Part shown: positions 44,504 to 53,203 of the stretch, in pieces | Layout: the number at the start of each line of letters is the position of its first letter | How positions within the stretch are numbered: position 1 is the stretch's first letter | Assembly (NCBI RefSeq): GCF_008329945.1 | Contig: NZ_CP035807.1 | Location: forward strand, 2,356,001 to 2,420,000 | Length of the DNA: 64,000 nucleotides | Reading direction: 5' to 3' | Source of the DNA: Thiospirochaeta perfilievii | GTDB lineage: Bacteria > Spirochaetota > Spirochaetia > DSM-2461 | Translations under genes and position numbers: made by a program | Notes under the pieces: generated by a model | The model's input: only the letters and a program-made list of their open reading frames with translations | The model's database searches: none | What the model was told of the DNA's origin: nothing

Positions 44504-45406
44504 TTACTCATTTTGTGGAAACTCATTAAAGTAAATGATAAATATCGATTCAATAACTTTAGTTGAGTATTTTATATCCTTCTCTTTAAGAGTTAACTCT
44601 ATATCTTCAACCTTAATACCAGGATTACCCTCCTTAAGTGATATAACCTCATCAACTAAAGTCGAGTCAAACTCATTTAAAGATCCAAAAAGAGATTTAT
44701 TATTTAAAGAGATTACCCCATTCTTAAGTTTTGTCTGGGCTATTTTATCAAGTTCCACCTCTTCTTTTAGTAAAGAGTGTTTATTTAAAAGCTCATTATG
44801 CATCTTAAGTAGATTAGTATAATTATCTATTAGAGTGCTGATTTTATCAGTTTGTTCAAGATTTTCATCTCTTAGACTCGCGATTTGCTTTATTAAATAT
44901 GCAGGATCATGAATTTGGACATATAGAATAGGGTCATTTACAGCCTTTAATAACTCATCTAGGAACTCTTTTTTTGAAAAATACTGTCCTTTTAATCTCA
45001 TAAAAAGAGTATCTTTAAACATTCTAAAATCATACTCATAAAAAGTATCGTAATATATTTGTATTCCTGAAGGCATATATTGGGAAATCTCAACTCCATT
45101 ATAGTTAAGGTTTGATACATTAATAACAGTACTTAGTATATTATCTTCAAACTCCATATTTGATGTTGAAATATCCATCTCTGGCCAGTTATAAAATGTA
45201 TTATATGTTCTTCCAATAATCTCCTCTTGTTCCAAGGTAAGAGTTTTATCAGATTTTACTAATATCTGCTTATTATTTATTGTGTTAATAGTTGTTATAT
45301 TTTGGTTATTCTTTTTAATACTACTTACAATCTTTAAATTATATGTAGAAAGATCTCCAGAGTATAAGTAAAAACTAATTAGTGATAATAAAAGTATTCT
45401 TTTCAT
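44504..45406 (-). CDS. Exported coiled-coil protein of unknown function
   Basis: 300 residues: signal peptide MKRILLLSLISFYLYS, a region of mixed beta structure (MDISTSNMEFEDNILSTVINVSNLNYNGVEISQYM), then a coiled coil (about 165-225: YLIKQIASLRDENLEQTDKISTLIDNYTNLLKMHNELL) and a short C-terminal domain. No family recognised. It is third in a cluster after the cyclase and the one-span coiled-coil protein, starting nine bases after the latter, with AGGAGGAG as ribosome-binding site. Confidence 0.7.
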   Translation of the reverse strand: MKRILLLSLISFYLYSGDLSTYNLKIVSSIKKNNQNITTINTINNKQILVKSDKTLTLEQEEIIGRTYNTFYNWPEMDISTSNMEFEDNILSTVINVSNLNYNGVEISQYMPSGIQIYYDTFYEYDFRMFKDTLFMRLKGQYFSKKEFLDELLKAVNDPILYVQIHDPAYLIKQIASLRDENLEQTDKISTLIDNYTNLLKMHNELLNKHSLLKEEVELDKIAQTKLKNGVISLNNKSLFGSLNEFDSTLVDEVISLKEGNPGIKVEDIELTLKEKDIKYSTKVIESIFIIYFNEFPQNE

Positions 45407-45415
45407 AAACTCCTC

Positions 45416-46831
45416 CTACTTGAGGTCTATTAATATTTTGTCAAATGGTTTTAACCCTCTATTACTAGAAGCTAACTCTTCAATATTCCCTACTAACCTA
45501 CCTTTTACAGTTTTAAATTTTATAGTCCCGATAAAATCACTATCATTTCTATATATATAACCAATGCTTTGTTGTTTTATATTGTACATAGAGTCTACAA
45601 ATAATTTTATATCCCTATTTCGAGGATCAATTATTATACCGTTGACTCTATTTGTTTTAACAAAATCCTGTAAAAAATACCCATACTGTTCTATTTCTGA
45701 TATTTTATTCTCAATAAGTATATTTTTTGAGGTTAGTAGGGGACTAACTCGATCTACAAAATTAGTAAAATCATTTATAGATGAGTAGTACAACTTTTCT
45801 ATATATAAAATTGCATCACTAGGGGAGTTGTAATATGGTATTTCACCAAGTTTTTCAAAGACTCTGCTTACATTATAAAAATCATCAATGCTTTTATTTA
45901 AACTCTCTAAGCTTAATAGCCCCTCATTAAAAAGTATCTGATCCTTTGCATTTAGAGAAAATTCAGGTAGGTTTACATTTTCCCCGTTGGCTTCTAGGAA
46001 ATCAAAATCTTCCCCGAAAACTGGATTATATTTTTCTTCTAGGGATTTTATTAGTGCTTGATTATTACTTTTTAGGGTTAAAATAATATCTTTGTTTGCT
46101 TGATTTATAATTTCAAGTTGTTTTATCTGATCACTTTTTAGTTTTTGTATCTTATCTTCATAATATTTTACTGACTCTTCCATCTCCATATCAAATCTTT
46201 TTTGCTGATTGTTTATTATACTCTCCTGTTCCTTTGCTTTCTCTAAAATCCTTGTATCGTATGAGTCTATTTTATCCTGTACTATCTTAATTTTTTCCTG
46301 AGCATCACTAATTTTTGATGTCCATACTATCTCCTCGTTTTTTAACTGTTCAGCTAGTTGGTTTTCTATTAGTTTTATCTGTCTATCTTTTCCCCCTAGG
46401 TTTTGTGCCTCGATTAAATTAATTTTATCTTGAGCTATACGAGTTAGTTCTTTTAATGCTGATTCCTGTTTAATATATAGGTCTTCTAGATCTCTATTTG
46501 CGGACTTCATCTCTTTTTCATACTGCTTAGCTTTGTCAAAAATCTCTCTTAGGTTAACATCTTCAAAAGCGTTAATATTTATTGGAATTTGACTATTTTG
46601 ATACTCAATATATTTAGTTACACCATATGCAGCTGCTAAAAAGAGTAGGGTAAAAATAATTAGAGATAAGATGGTAATACTATTCCTATTTTTTTTGGTT
46701 TTTGCAAACTCCTGGTCTAGGTTATATAGGTCAGGAGGCATATTTTTTTGAATATCTCCTCTAATGAAAATTGATGTGGCCTCGTGGGTTAGATACTTAG
46801 GGTCTTCTATCATTTTGTTGTCATTGACCAT
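45416..46831 (-). CDS. One-span coiled-coil membrane protein of unknown function
   Basis: 471 residues: short cytoplasmic N-terminus, one span at about 33-56 (ITILSLIIFTLLFLAAAYGV), a long coiled coil at about 80-280, and a C-terminal domain of about 190 residues that would lie outside the cytoplasm (GIIIDPRNRDIKLFVDSMYN, VKGRLVGNIEEL). Start ATG 46831 is chosen because GGAG lies six bases upstream. The start lies inside the cyclase 3' end, so the two are coupled. Confidence 0.7.
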   Translation of the reverse strand: MVNDNKMIEDPKYLTHEATSIFIRGDIQKNMPPDLYNLDQEFAKTKKNRNSITILSLIIFTLLFLAAAYGVTKYIEYQNSQIPININAFEDVNLREIFDKAKQYEKEMKSANRDLEDLYIKQESALKELTRIAQDKINLIEAQNLGGKDRQIKLIENQLAEQLKNEEIVWTSKISDAQEKIKIVQDKIDSYDTRILEKAKEQESIINNQQKRFDMEMEESVKYYEDKIQKLKSDQIKQLEIINQANKDIILTLKSNNQALIKSLEEKYNPVFGEDFDFLEANGENVNLPEFSLNAKDQILFNEGLLSLESLNKSIDDFYNVSRVFEKLGEIPYYNSPSDAILYIEKLYYSSINDFTNFVDRVSPLLTSKNILIENKISEIEQYGYFLQDFVKTNRVNGIIIDPRNRDIKLFVDSMYNIKQQSIGYIYRNDSDFIGTIKFKTVKGRLVGNIEELASSNRGLKPFDKILIDLK

Positions 46832-48501
46832 ATTCCACTCCAATTTGTAGGTTTATCTTCCAACATTCTAACTAAAAACTCATCACATATTGGAAGATCT
46901 ATAGTTTTAAATAACCTCTTAGACTCTTGCCAGTCACCACTGTAATATAGATCCCTAGCAGTGTTGAAATTATTAATAGAGTCTAAAAGATCTGATGAAA
47001 TATTTTCTGTTATTAATGGCCAGAAAACTTTTTTCCCCTGGGTTTTACCCTTTACAAAAACCTGGTCTATCTCTACAAATGTATATTTATCAGAGTTATT
47101 TTCTACTTCTTCCTTTACATAGCTTGAGCAGATAATTGGAACCTTGTAGATCCTTGTTAATCCTTCTAACCTTGATGATGAATTTACATTGTCTCCAATT
47201 ACTGTATTAGTCATTCTACTAAAAGATCCAATATTTCCGTAAAAAACCTCTCCTCCATCTATACCTACTCCAACTTCAAGGGATACAGCATGAAAAACCT
47301 TCTCTTGAACCTCGGTAAGGCCACCCTCCTTAGCTTCTAGGCTCTCTTTCACCCTCTTCATCTGTTCTCTTAATTTAGCTGTCTCATCCTGGATTTTAAA
47401 GCCTGAATCTAAGGCTTGTACAGATTTGTTCTTATTACTTTTATATGTACCAAAAACAGCCAAAAGAGCATCCCCTATAATAGATCCAATAATACCATCA
47501 TTATTATGTATAGGTTTAAAGGTGTTATCATAGTGTGTATTTAACAGCTGAATTATATCGGTACCAAGGGCTTCTGTTATAAAGGTGAAACTTTTAATAT
47601 CCGAGAAGAGTATTGTTAACTCGGCCTTTGAACCTTCAAGTCTAATCTGTTTCTCTTCATAGGCTTTTAATGCAACATCTTTTGTAACAAATTTTTTAAA
47701 AATATTCATCAGGGTATCAATTGTGCTTGAAGTTGCATTTATTGCTGCACCAAGGTAAGTAATTTCATCTGGACTTGCACCTTCTAGGCTTATTAAATCC
47801 ATTTTATTACTATTTTGCATCTCCATAATTGCCTTAGTAATAATTTTTACAAACCTTAAAATCCTTTTAATTAGATAGACTCCTAATATTGCACAGATAA
47901 TTGTTAATATAACTATTATAATTGAAACATTGTAGAATATTACCTGGGTCTCTCTATAAAATTCATTCTTTTCTTCACCCCTTATTATAAAGTTATTCCA
48001 CCTGGGGTGATATTTATAAATCCCAAAATACTCATTTTCCCCTATATTGAACTCAATTGTTCCCTCTGTTATATTTTTTTTAAAGTTGTCATTTAATATT
48101 TTTAGGGCATCTAAATCTTTGAATATATTTAGGTTATTATTGTTAGAGGCAAAAAAAAGAATCTCTCCTGTACTATTTACACCGAAGGCTACAGACTTTT
48201 CCCCAGTTAACTGTTTTTTTGCATTATCAATTATAACTTGTATTGTTCCTTCTAGGTCCTGGTTAAAGAAGTATATCTCATACTGATTCATGGCAAAAAT
48301 GTGTAACTCTTTTAAATCTTTTACTAAGAGTCTATTCATTAGTTTTAATTGTTGGCCCCTGTTAAGGGTGAGGTTTATATAGTTAGAAGAAAAATTTGAT
48401 ACTAATAGCAGTATAATAAAAATAAAAACAATCTTAAGGGTAAGTGGTGTAACCCTAACTCCTAATATTTTTTCTCCTAGAATAAAATCTAACTTTTTCA
48501 T
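46810..48501 (-). CDS. Membrane-bound class III adenylate/guanylate cyclase
   Basis: 563 residues. Span one at about 17-40, an extracytoplasmic sensor of about 150 residues (EGTIEFNIGENEYFGIYKYHPRWNNFIIRGE), span two at about 190-212, then a linker and a cyclase domain (about 290-490). Metal aspartates are in LFSDIKSFT and IGDALLAVFG; the transition-state Asn and Arg are in GDNVNSSSRLEG. The lysine that normally reads adenine (K-x-x-GD) is serine here (GSIIGD), so nucleotide choice is uncertain. The C-terminal 60 residues include a TPR-like SGDWQESKRLFKTI. First gene of a three-gene cluster. Confidence 0.85.
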   Translation of the reverse strand: MKKLDFILGEKILGVRVTPLTLKIVFIFIILLLVSNFSSNYINLTLNRGQQLKLMNRLLVKDLKELHIFAMNQYEIYFFNQDLEGTIQVIIDNAKKQLTGEKSVAFGVNSTGEILFFASNNNNLNIFKDLDALKILNDNFKKNITEGTIEFNIGENEYFGIYKYHPRWNNFIIRGEEKNEFYRETQVIFYNVSIIIVILTIICAILGVYLIKRILRFVKIITKAIMEMQNSNKMDLISLEGASPDEITYLGAAINATSSTIDTLMNIFKKFVTKDVALKAYEEKQIRLEGSKAELTILFSDIKSFTFITEALGTDIIQLLNTHYDNTFKPIHNNDGIIGSIIGDALLAVFGTYKSNKNKSVQALDSGFKIQDETAKLREQMKRVKESLEAKEGGLTEVQEKVFHAVSLEVGVGIDGGEVFYGNIGSFSRMTNTVIGDNVNSSSRLEGLTRIYKVPIICSSYVKEEVENNSDKYTFVEIDQVFVKGKTQGKKVFWPLITENISSDLLDSINNFNTARDLYYSGDWQESKRLFKTIDLPICDEFLVRMLEDKPTNWSGIWSMTTK

Positions 48502-48603
48502 AACTTTACCTTTAATTTTTTTTAGTTAGGCAAGGTGTATAAAGTAATTATAATTCTAATCTAGGGGAAAATGTAATTAATTTAGTGGTTTTTTTTTTAA
48601 GGT

Positions 48604-49656
48604 TTATTCAATTCTTCCGCAACCTAGGCACATATCTCCATCATAAAAAATAGCAAATTGTCCCGGAGCAACACCCTTATCTGGTTCACTCATTGTTATC
48701 TCTATTCTGTCACTACCCACCCATTTTATAAAACACTTAATTATATTAGGTCCGTGCCTCAATTTAATACTAAGAGTCTCTTGTGTTGGTTTATCACCAA
48801 GCCAACTAAGACTATTAACAAAGAACACTCGTTTCTCTCTATTTTCATCATTTTTTTTGTGGCTAACATATACTACGTTATTTTTAGTATCTTTACTTAC
48901 TACAAACCAGGGGCCTCCACTTAAACCTAGGCCAGATCTCTGACCAACAGTGTGGTACCAAAAACCATTATGTTTTCCTAGGATCTCCCCTGTCTCTCTA
49001 TTTACAATATCCCCAATCTCTTTACCAAGATAGTGACCGATAAAATCGTTATATTTTATCTTGCCTAGAAAGCAAATCCCCTGACTATCCTTTCTTGCTT
49101 TATTAGGAAGGTCATATTTTTCTGCTAACTCCCTAACCATATTCTTTTCTAACCCTCCAATAGGAAATAGAATTTTTGATATCTGTTCCTGGGATAGGTG
49201 GGCAAGAAAATAGGTTTGATCTTTAACCATATCTGGAGATCTATACATGTAGAATTTTCTATCGATCTCTTTTATTTGAGCATAGTGTCCTGTCGCTACT
49301 TTATCGTATTTTTCAGTTATGTGGTCATAAAATGCACCAAACTTTATTCTCTGATTACAAAAGATATCAGGGGAGGGGGTTCTTCCCTCTTTTAGTTCAG
49401 CTATAACATAAGAGACAACCTTATCGTAATACTCCTGTTGTAGTGATACTGTTTTAAGCTCTACCCCAGCTTTGTCACAAACTGCCTGAGCATATTCTAA
49501 GTCCTCTTCCCATGGGCAGCTCCCCATAAAGTCTAATTCATCTTCTAACCAGATCTTTAAATAATAAGCGGTTATATCAGTATAACCATCTTCTAATAAC
49601 TTAAATAAAACAACGGAGCTATCTACGCCCCCAGACAATAGTACGGCAATCTTCAT
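48604..49656 (-). CDS. mnmA: tRNA-specific 2-thiouridylase
   Basis: 350 residues. MnmA makes 2-thiouridine at U34 of tRNA-Glu, -Gln and -Lys. PP-loop AVLLSGGVDSSV at the N-terminus activates the base with ATP; the catalytic cysteines are in DIFCNQRIKF and QGICFLG; GHYAQI is also conserved. A TATATT box lies six bases before the ATG, with TTGAAT 17 bases further up, so its mRNA is probably leaderless. Confidence 0.95.
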   Translation of the reverse strand: MKIAVLLSGGVDSSVVLFKLLEDGYTDITAYYLKIWLEDELDFMGSCPWEEDLEYAQAVCDKAGVELKTVSLQQEYYDKVVSYVIAELKEGRTPSPDIFCNQRIKFGAFYDHITEKYDKVATGHYAQIKEIDRKFYMYRSPDMVKDQTYFLAHLSQEQISKILFPIGGLEKNMVRELAEKYDLPNKARKDSQGICFLGKIKYNDFIGHYLGKEIGDIVNRETGEILGKHNGFWYHTVGQRSGLGLSGGPWFVVSKDTKNNVVYVSHKKNDENREKRVFFVNSLSWLGDKPTQETLSIKLRHGPNIIKCFIKWVGSDRIEITMSEPDKGVAPGQFAIFYDGDMCLGCGRIE

Positions 49657-49662
49657 AGGGTA

Positions 49663-49691
49663 AATATATGTTTTAACAAATATTTATTCAA
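49663..49691 (-). promoter_or_regulatory. mnmA promoter (leaderless type)
   Basis: TTGAAT (49686-49691 complement), 17-base spacer, TATATT (49663-49668 complement), then TACCCT and the ATG. The -10 to ATG context is nearly identical to that of pspF (TATATT, TAACCT, ATG). Confidence 0.6.
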
Positions 49692-49708
49692 TATTGGAAC
49701 TATTATGC

Positions 49709-49765
49709 TTGACTATCTTTATATTGTTTTTTAATATTAGTGTATTAGTAGCATAGAACACTAAT
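49709..49765 (+). promoter_or_regulatory. Promoter and operator of the YtrA-type ABC operon
   Basis: TTGACT (49709-49714), 17-base spacer, TAATAT (49732-49737). An inverted repeat ATTAGTGT (49736-49743) / ACACTAAT (49758-49765) with a 14-base spacer overlaps the start of transcription. GntR regulators of the YtrA subfamily bind AGTGTA-like palindromes, and such a regulator is the third gene of this operon. Confidence 0.65.
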
Positions 49766-49778
49766 AAAGGAGCTTAAA

Positions 49779-50621
49779 ATGTTAATATTAGATGAAGTTG
49801 ATTTTAAATATGGTAAAAAAGATCTATTTAGAAATTTAAATCTAGATCTTAAGCCAGGAAATATTTATGGACTTCTTGGCAAAAATGGGGCTGGTAAAAC
49901 AACCCTTTTAAAAATAATGGCAGGTTTGCTCTTCTCCTCGGAGGGGTCATGTGAGTTTTCAGGTATGGATGTAAGTAAAAGGCTGCCTAGCTTTTTAGAA
50001 GATGTATTTTTTTTACCAGAGGAGTTTTATCTTCCACCAATAAAGGGTTCTCTATTTTTATCTTTAAGAGCTCCTTTTTATCCAAATTTCGACTATAAAT
50101 CTTTTAGCGATTATATCTTGGATTTTGGTATAGAGCTTGAAAAACCATTAAATACTCTCTCCTTTGGGCAAAAGAAAAAGTTTTTACTCTCTTTTGGTCT
50201 AGCAACAGGCACTAGCTTAGTAATTATGGATGAGCCAACAAATGGGCTTGATATTCCTTCTAAAACAATTTTAAGAAGAATAATTGCTAAATCTATGGAT
50301 GATAACAGGATAATATTAATATCTACCCATCAGGTTAAGGATGTTGAGAATTTAATAGACCCAATAATTATTTTAGAGGATGGAGCAGTAATATTTAACC
50401 AATCGACATATGATGTATCAACAAATTTATCCATGGGCGATAGTAAGGTATTAAGTGGGGATGAGATATATACACAAGAAGTTTTAGGTGGATATCAAAC
50501 TGTGGAAAAAAATATAACAGGAGAGGAGAGCTTAGTGGATCTTGAACTTCTGTTTAACTCGGTAATAACACAACCAGAAAAATTAAATAGTGTATTTAAT
50601 AAAGGAGGGAGTGATGAATAA
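49779..50621 (+). CDS. ABC transporter ATP-binding protein
   Basis: 280 residues, one ABC domain: Walker A GLLGKNGAGKTTLLK, signature LSFGQKKK, Walker B LVIMDEPTNGLD, H-loop STHQVKDVE. It works with the permease encoded next, which overlaps it by eight bases. With a YtrA-type GntR gene it looks like systems that respond to envelope stress or peptide antibiotics; the substrate is unknown. Confidence 0.85.
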   Translation: MLILDEVDFKYGKKDLFRNLNLDLKPGNIYGLLGKNGAGKTTLLKIMAGLLFSSEGSCEFSGMDVSKRLPSFLEDVFFLPEEFYLPPIKGSLFLSLRAPFYPNFDYKSFSDYILDFGIELEKPLNTLSFGQKKKFLLSFGLATGTSLVIMDEPTNGLDIPSKTILRRIIAKSMDDNRIILISTHQVKDVENLIDPIIILEDGAVIFNQSTYDVSTNLSMGDSKVLSGDEIYTQEVLGGYQTVEKNITGEESLVDLELLFNSVITQPEKLNSVFNKGGSDE

Positions 50622-51480
50622 ATATTTCAATTCTAGACGTTTTGGTCTTCTTTGTAAAAATGAAGTTTTGTCAAATTACAAGTCTTGGGGATTATACTTT
50701 ATAACTATTGTTGGAAGTTATACTGTTCTAGCAATGTTAATAACTGCATATAATAAATTTACTGGACAAGGAGTTCACGGGTACGATCCAAATACATTAA
50801 ATTATCTATTCCCTGGATTTTTATTTATTGGTGGGTATATCGTCTCATCCTTAAAATTCTCTGATATAAATGATAAATTTAAGAGTTCATTATGGTTTAG
50901 TCTACCAGGTTCCACTTTTGAGAAGTATAGTGTTGGTGTTATAGTCTCAAGTATTGGTTACTCCATATTTATCATAGTATCTTTTATTGTTGCTTCTGCA
51001 ATTTCAAACATTTTTACTAGGCCATTTTTTGGTTCCGGGATGTCTATTTTTAACCCTCTAATACTTGGTGCAGATCGATACGCCGGTGTAGTAGAGTATT
51101 CAGCATCGACAGGTGGAGTTAATGTGATGGTTTGGGTTTTGATCTATGTATTAACTAACTCAATTTTCCTAGTAGGTTCAATAGTTTTTAGAAAGGGTGC
51201 CTTTATTAAAACACTTTTAGTCTCTTCTGTAGTTCAAACACTTTTATCTATTATCCTAGGGGTGATAATTTATTTTACCTTTCGTATTGGGATTACGGAT
51301 AGTTGGGATGTTAGAATTTTTGAAAGTATATTCAAATATTTAGAATCTCATACAGATTCAGAGACATTTAATATGTTTATGCTTAAGTGGACGCTACTGT
51401 TTTTAATACCAATAAGTCTATTTTTTAATGTTGTAGGTTATTTTAAATTAGAAGAAAAAGAGGTAAAAGGTGGAATTTAA
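50614..51480 (+). CDS. ABC transporter permease
   Basis: 288 residues with six hydrophobic spans (GLYFITIVGSYTVLAMLI, LNYLFPGFLFIGGYIVSSL, YSIFIIVSFIVASAI, VLIYVLTNSIFLVGSIV and two later). No detailed family name can be given. ATG 50614 with AAAGGAGGG upstream overlaps the ATPase stop; the longer frame starting at 50590 is rejected. Confidence 0.8.
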   Translation: MNKYFNSRRFGLLCKNEVLSNYKSWGLYFITIVGSYTVLAMLITAYNKFTGQGVHGYDPNTLNYLFPGFLFIGGYIVSSLKFSDINDKFKSSLWFSLPGSTFEKYSVGVIVSSIGYSIFIIVSFIVASAISNIFTRPFFGSGMSIFNPLILGADRYAGVVEYSASTGGVNVMVWVLIYVLTNSIFLVGSIVFRKGAFIKTLLVSSVVQTLLSIILGVIIYFTFRIGITDSWDVRIFESIFKYLESHTDSETFNMFMLKWTLLFLIPISLFFNVVGYFKLEEKEVKGGI

Positions 51481-51850
51481 TAGTAAAAAACCAATTTACT
51501 ACCAAATCTCTGACTTAATATGCGAAAACATTTTACTAAATAAATTTAAAGAGGATGAGAGGATCAGCTCAGTAAGGGACTTGGCAGTAGAACTAGAAGT
51601 TAACCCAAATACAGTTATGAGGGCTTATAGCTTTTTACAGGATGAAGAAATTATCTTTAACAAGCGGGGGATAGGGTATTTTATATCTAAAGATGCAAAG
51701 CAGCTTACCCTACGTCTAAAAAAAGATAGTTTTATTAAGGATGAACTTCCTAATATATTTAAGGAGAGTTCTCTATACGGAATAGATCCTGAAGATCTTA
51801 AAAAAATATATATAGAATATTTAAGTGAGGATGAAAATGAAAAAAAGTAA
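51470..51850 (+). CDS. GntR-family regulator, YtrA subfamily
   Basis: 126 residues: an N-terminal winged helix (PIYYQISDLICENILLNKFKEDERISSVRDLAVELEVNPNTVMRAYSFL, family-typical) and only a short C-terminal dimerisation tail, as in YtrA. GTG start overlapping the permease. It probably represses its own operon via the palindrome at 49736. Confidence 0.9.
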   Translation: MEFNSKKPIYYQISDLICENILLNKFKEDERISSVRDLAVELEVNPNTVMRAYSFLQDEEIIFNKRGIGYFISKDAKQLTLRLKKDSFIKDELPNIFKESSLYGIDPEDLKKIYIEYLSEDENEKK

Positions 51851-51995
51851 TAAAGTTTTATTAGGAGGGTTCCTATTTCCTATATTAGTAACTCTAATTT
51901 TTATAGGTTTTATGAGTGTAAACTCTACTAAGGATAAGGCATACCAGTTAGGTAACGAGTATAATCATATTGGTAGTTATAATTACTCTTTTTAA
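51837..51995 (+). CDS. Small one-span membrane protein
   Basis: 52 residues, too short for usual cut-offs: MKKSNKVLLGG, one span (FLFPILVTLIFIGFM) and a short polar tail ending YNYSF. It overlaps the GntR gene by 14 bases, has GAGGATGAAA upstream, and completes the operon. It may be an accessory subunit of the transporter. Confidence 0.6.
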   Translation: MKKSNKVLLGGFLFPILVTLIFIGFMSVNSTKDKAYQLGNEYNHIGSYNYSF

Positions 51996-52006
51996 AATAA
52001 TATATT

Positions 52007-52047
52007 GCCCCTCTATTTTAACTCCATTAGAATTAAGGTATAGGGGC
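52007..52047 (+). terminator. Hairpin between the ABC operon and the envelope cluster
   Basis: GCCCCTCTA (52007-52015) pairs with TATAGGGGC (52039-52047), one mismatch, with a long inner loop. It lacks a T-run. AGGGG in the 3' arm is also the only ribosome-binding site of the next gene, so folding could hide it. Confidence 0.4.
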
Positions 52048-52054
52048 TTAATAA

Positions 52055-53203
52055 TTGTTTAGGAAGAGTTTAATTCTATTATCTATATTTATCACATCTA
52101 TAAATATCTTTAGCGATGAAGTTGATATCTCTCTTTTATCCAAAAAAGAGATTTTAAAAGAGTTAGAAAGTGTTATTGATTTACGGTCTAGTTCCATTTT
52201 TGACTATATACAATCAATGGGCTATGACTTTCCTGATTATTCAACTTATGAAGAATTTATTCTTAAAAAAGTTGAGGATATTATTGTTGAAGGGGATCTA
52301 GAATATCCTCTAGAGATAGTTGAGAACCTTTTGTATGTAAATCTTGAAAACCCTAAAAGTCAGGAACTATATACTATTATTTTAAACAAAAATATTGAGA
52401 TCCAAGAGAGAATTGAAGCCGAAAAGATTAAAGAAGATATAAAAAGAGAGCAGTTAGGCCAGCAGAATGATGTTGTAAATGAGATTTATAAAAAAGATGT
52501 TAAGCTTGATAACATTATAAAAATGAACTTAAACCTTCTAAATAGGGTTGGCGAATACGAGAGTTCATATAATAAGGCTCACTATTTTTCTAATACTTAC
52601 TTCTATCCTATATATACAAAATTCTACACCTCAGATGTCTATGATGGGTTTATTAGCAGGGATAAAACAACTAATAGGTTTAGTGGATTCTCAAGTGAGT
52701 TTGGAATAGGGGTTAAGCTAAATCTGTTTACATTTAAATTAGATATAAATACAAACTTCTCATACAATGAAATTTTTGATGATAATATTAAACAAAATAC
52801 AAGTAGTATTAACTTCTCCACAGGTTTAACCCCCTTTGATTTTCCCATCTATCTTAGAACTGGGTTTTTACATGACTTATACCTTTTTGATGATATGGAA
52901 AAGTCCGATGTAGCAATAACAACTCTTCCATCCCCAAGCCTTGGAGTGGGGGTTTTGGGTCTTAACATCTTTAAAATAGTAAAAATTGATTTATCTAGTG
53001 ATATCCTACTTGCTTCTACTTATACAAAAAACCTGGAGCTTGCCATGTATAACCGATTCTACTTAACTTTAAACCTTTTTAGATTAGATGTTTATAATTT
53101 TGAAATAAGAGTTGGTTTTGATCATATCTATTACAATGAAGGAGGCCTAGCTGAATATAGTTTAATGCCTAAGTTCGGTTTAGGGATAAGCCAATATGAA
53201 TAA
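52055..53203 (+). CDS. Exported protein, probable outer-membrane beta-barrel with coiled-coil N-terminus
   Basis: 382 residues. TTG start; signal peptide MFRKSLILLSIFITSINIFS; a helical region to about residue 170 (QERIEAEKIKEDIKREQLGQQ) and then repeated amphipathic strands (FGIGVKLNLFTFKLDINTNFSYNEI, FYLTLNLFRLDVYNFEIRVGFDHIYY) likely to form a barrel. No family recognised. It overlaps the next gene by eight bases. Confidence 0.6.
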   Translation: MFRKSLILLSIFITSINIFSDEVDISLLSKKEILKELESVIDLRSSSIFDYIQSMGYDFPDYSTYEEFILKKVEDIIVEGDLEYPLEIVENLLYVNLENPKSQELYTIILNKNIEIQERIEAEKIKEDIKREQLGQQNDVVNEIYKKDVKLDNIIKMNLNLLNRVGEYESSYNKAHYFSNTYFYPIYTKFYTSDVYDGFISRDKTTNRFSGFSSEFGIGVKLNLFTFKLDINTNFSYNEIFDDNIKQNTSSINFSTGLTPFDFPIYLRTGFLHDLYLFDDMEKSDVAITTLPSPSLGVGVLGLNIFKIVKIDLSSDILLASTYTKNLELAMYNRFYLTLNLFRLDVYNFEIRVGFDHIYYNEGGLAEYSLMPKFGLGISQYE

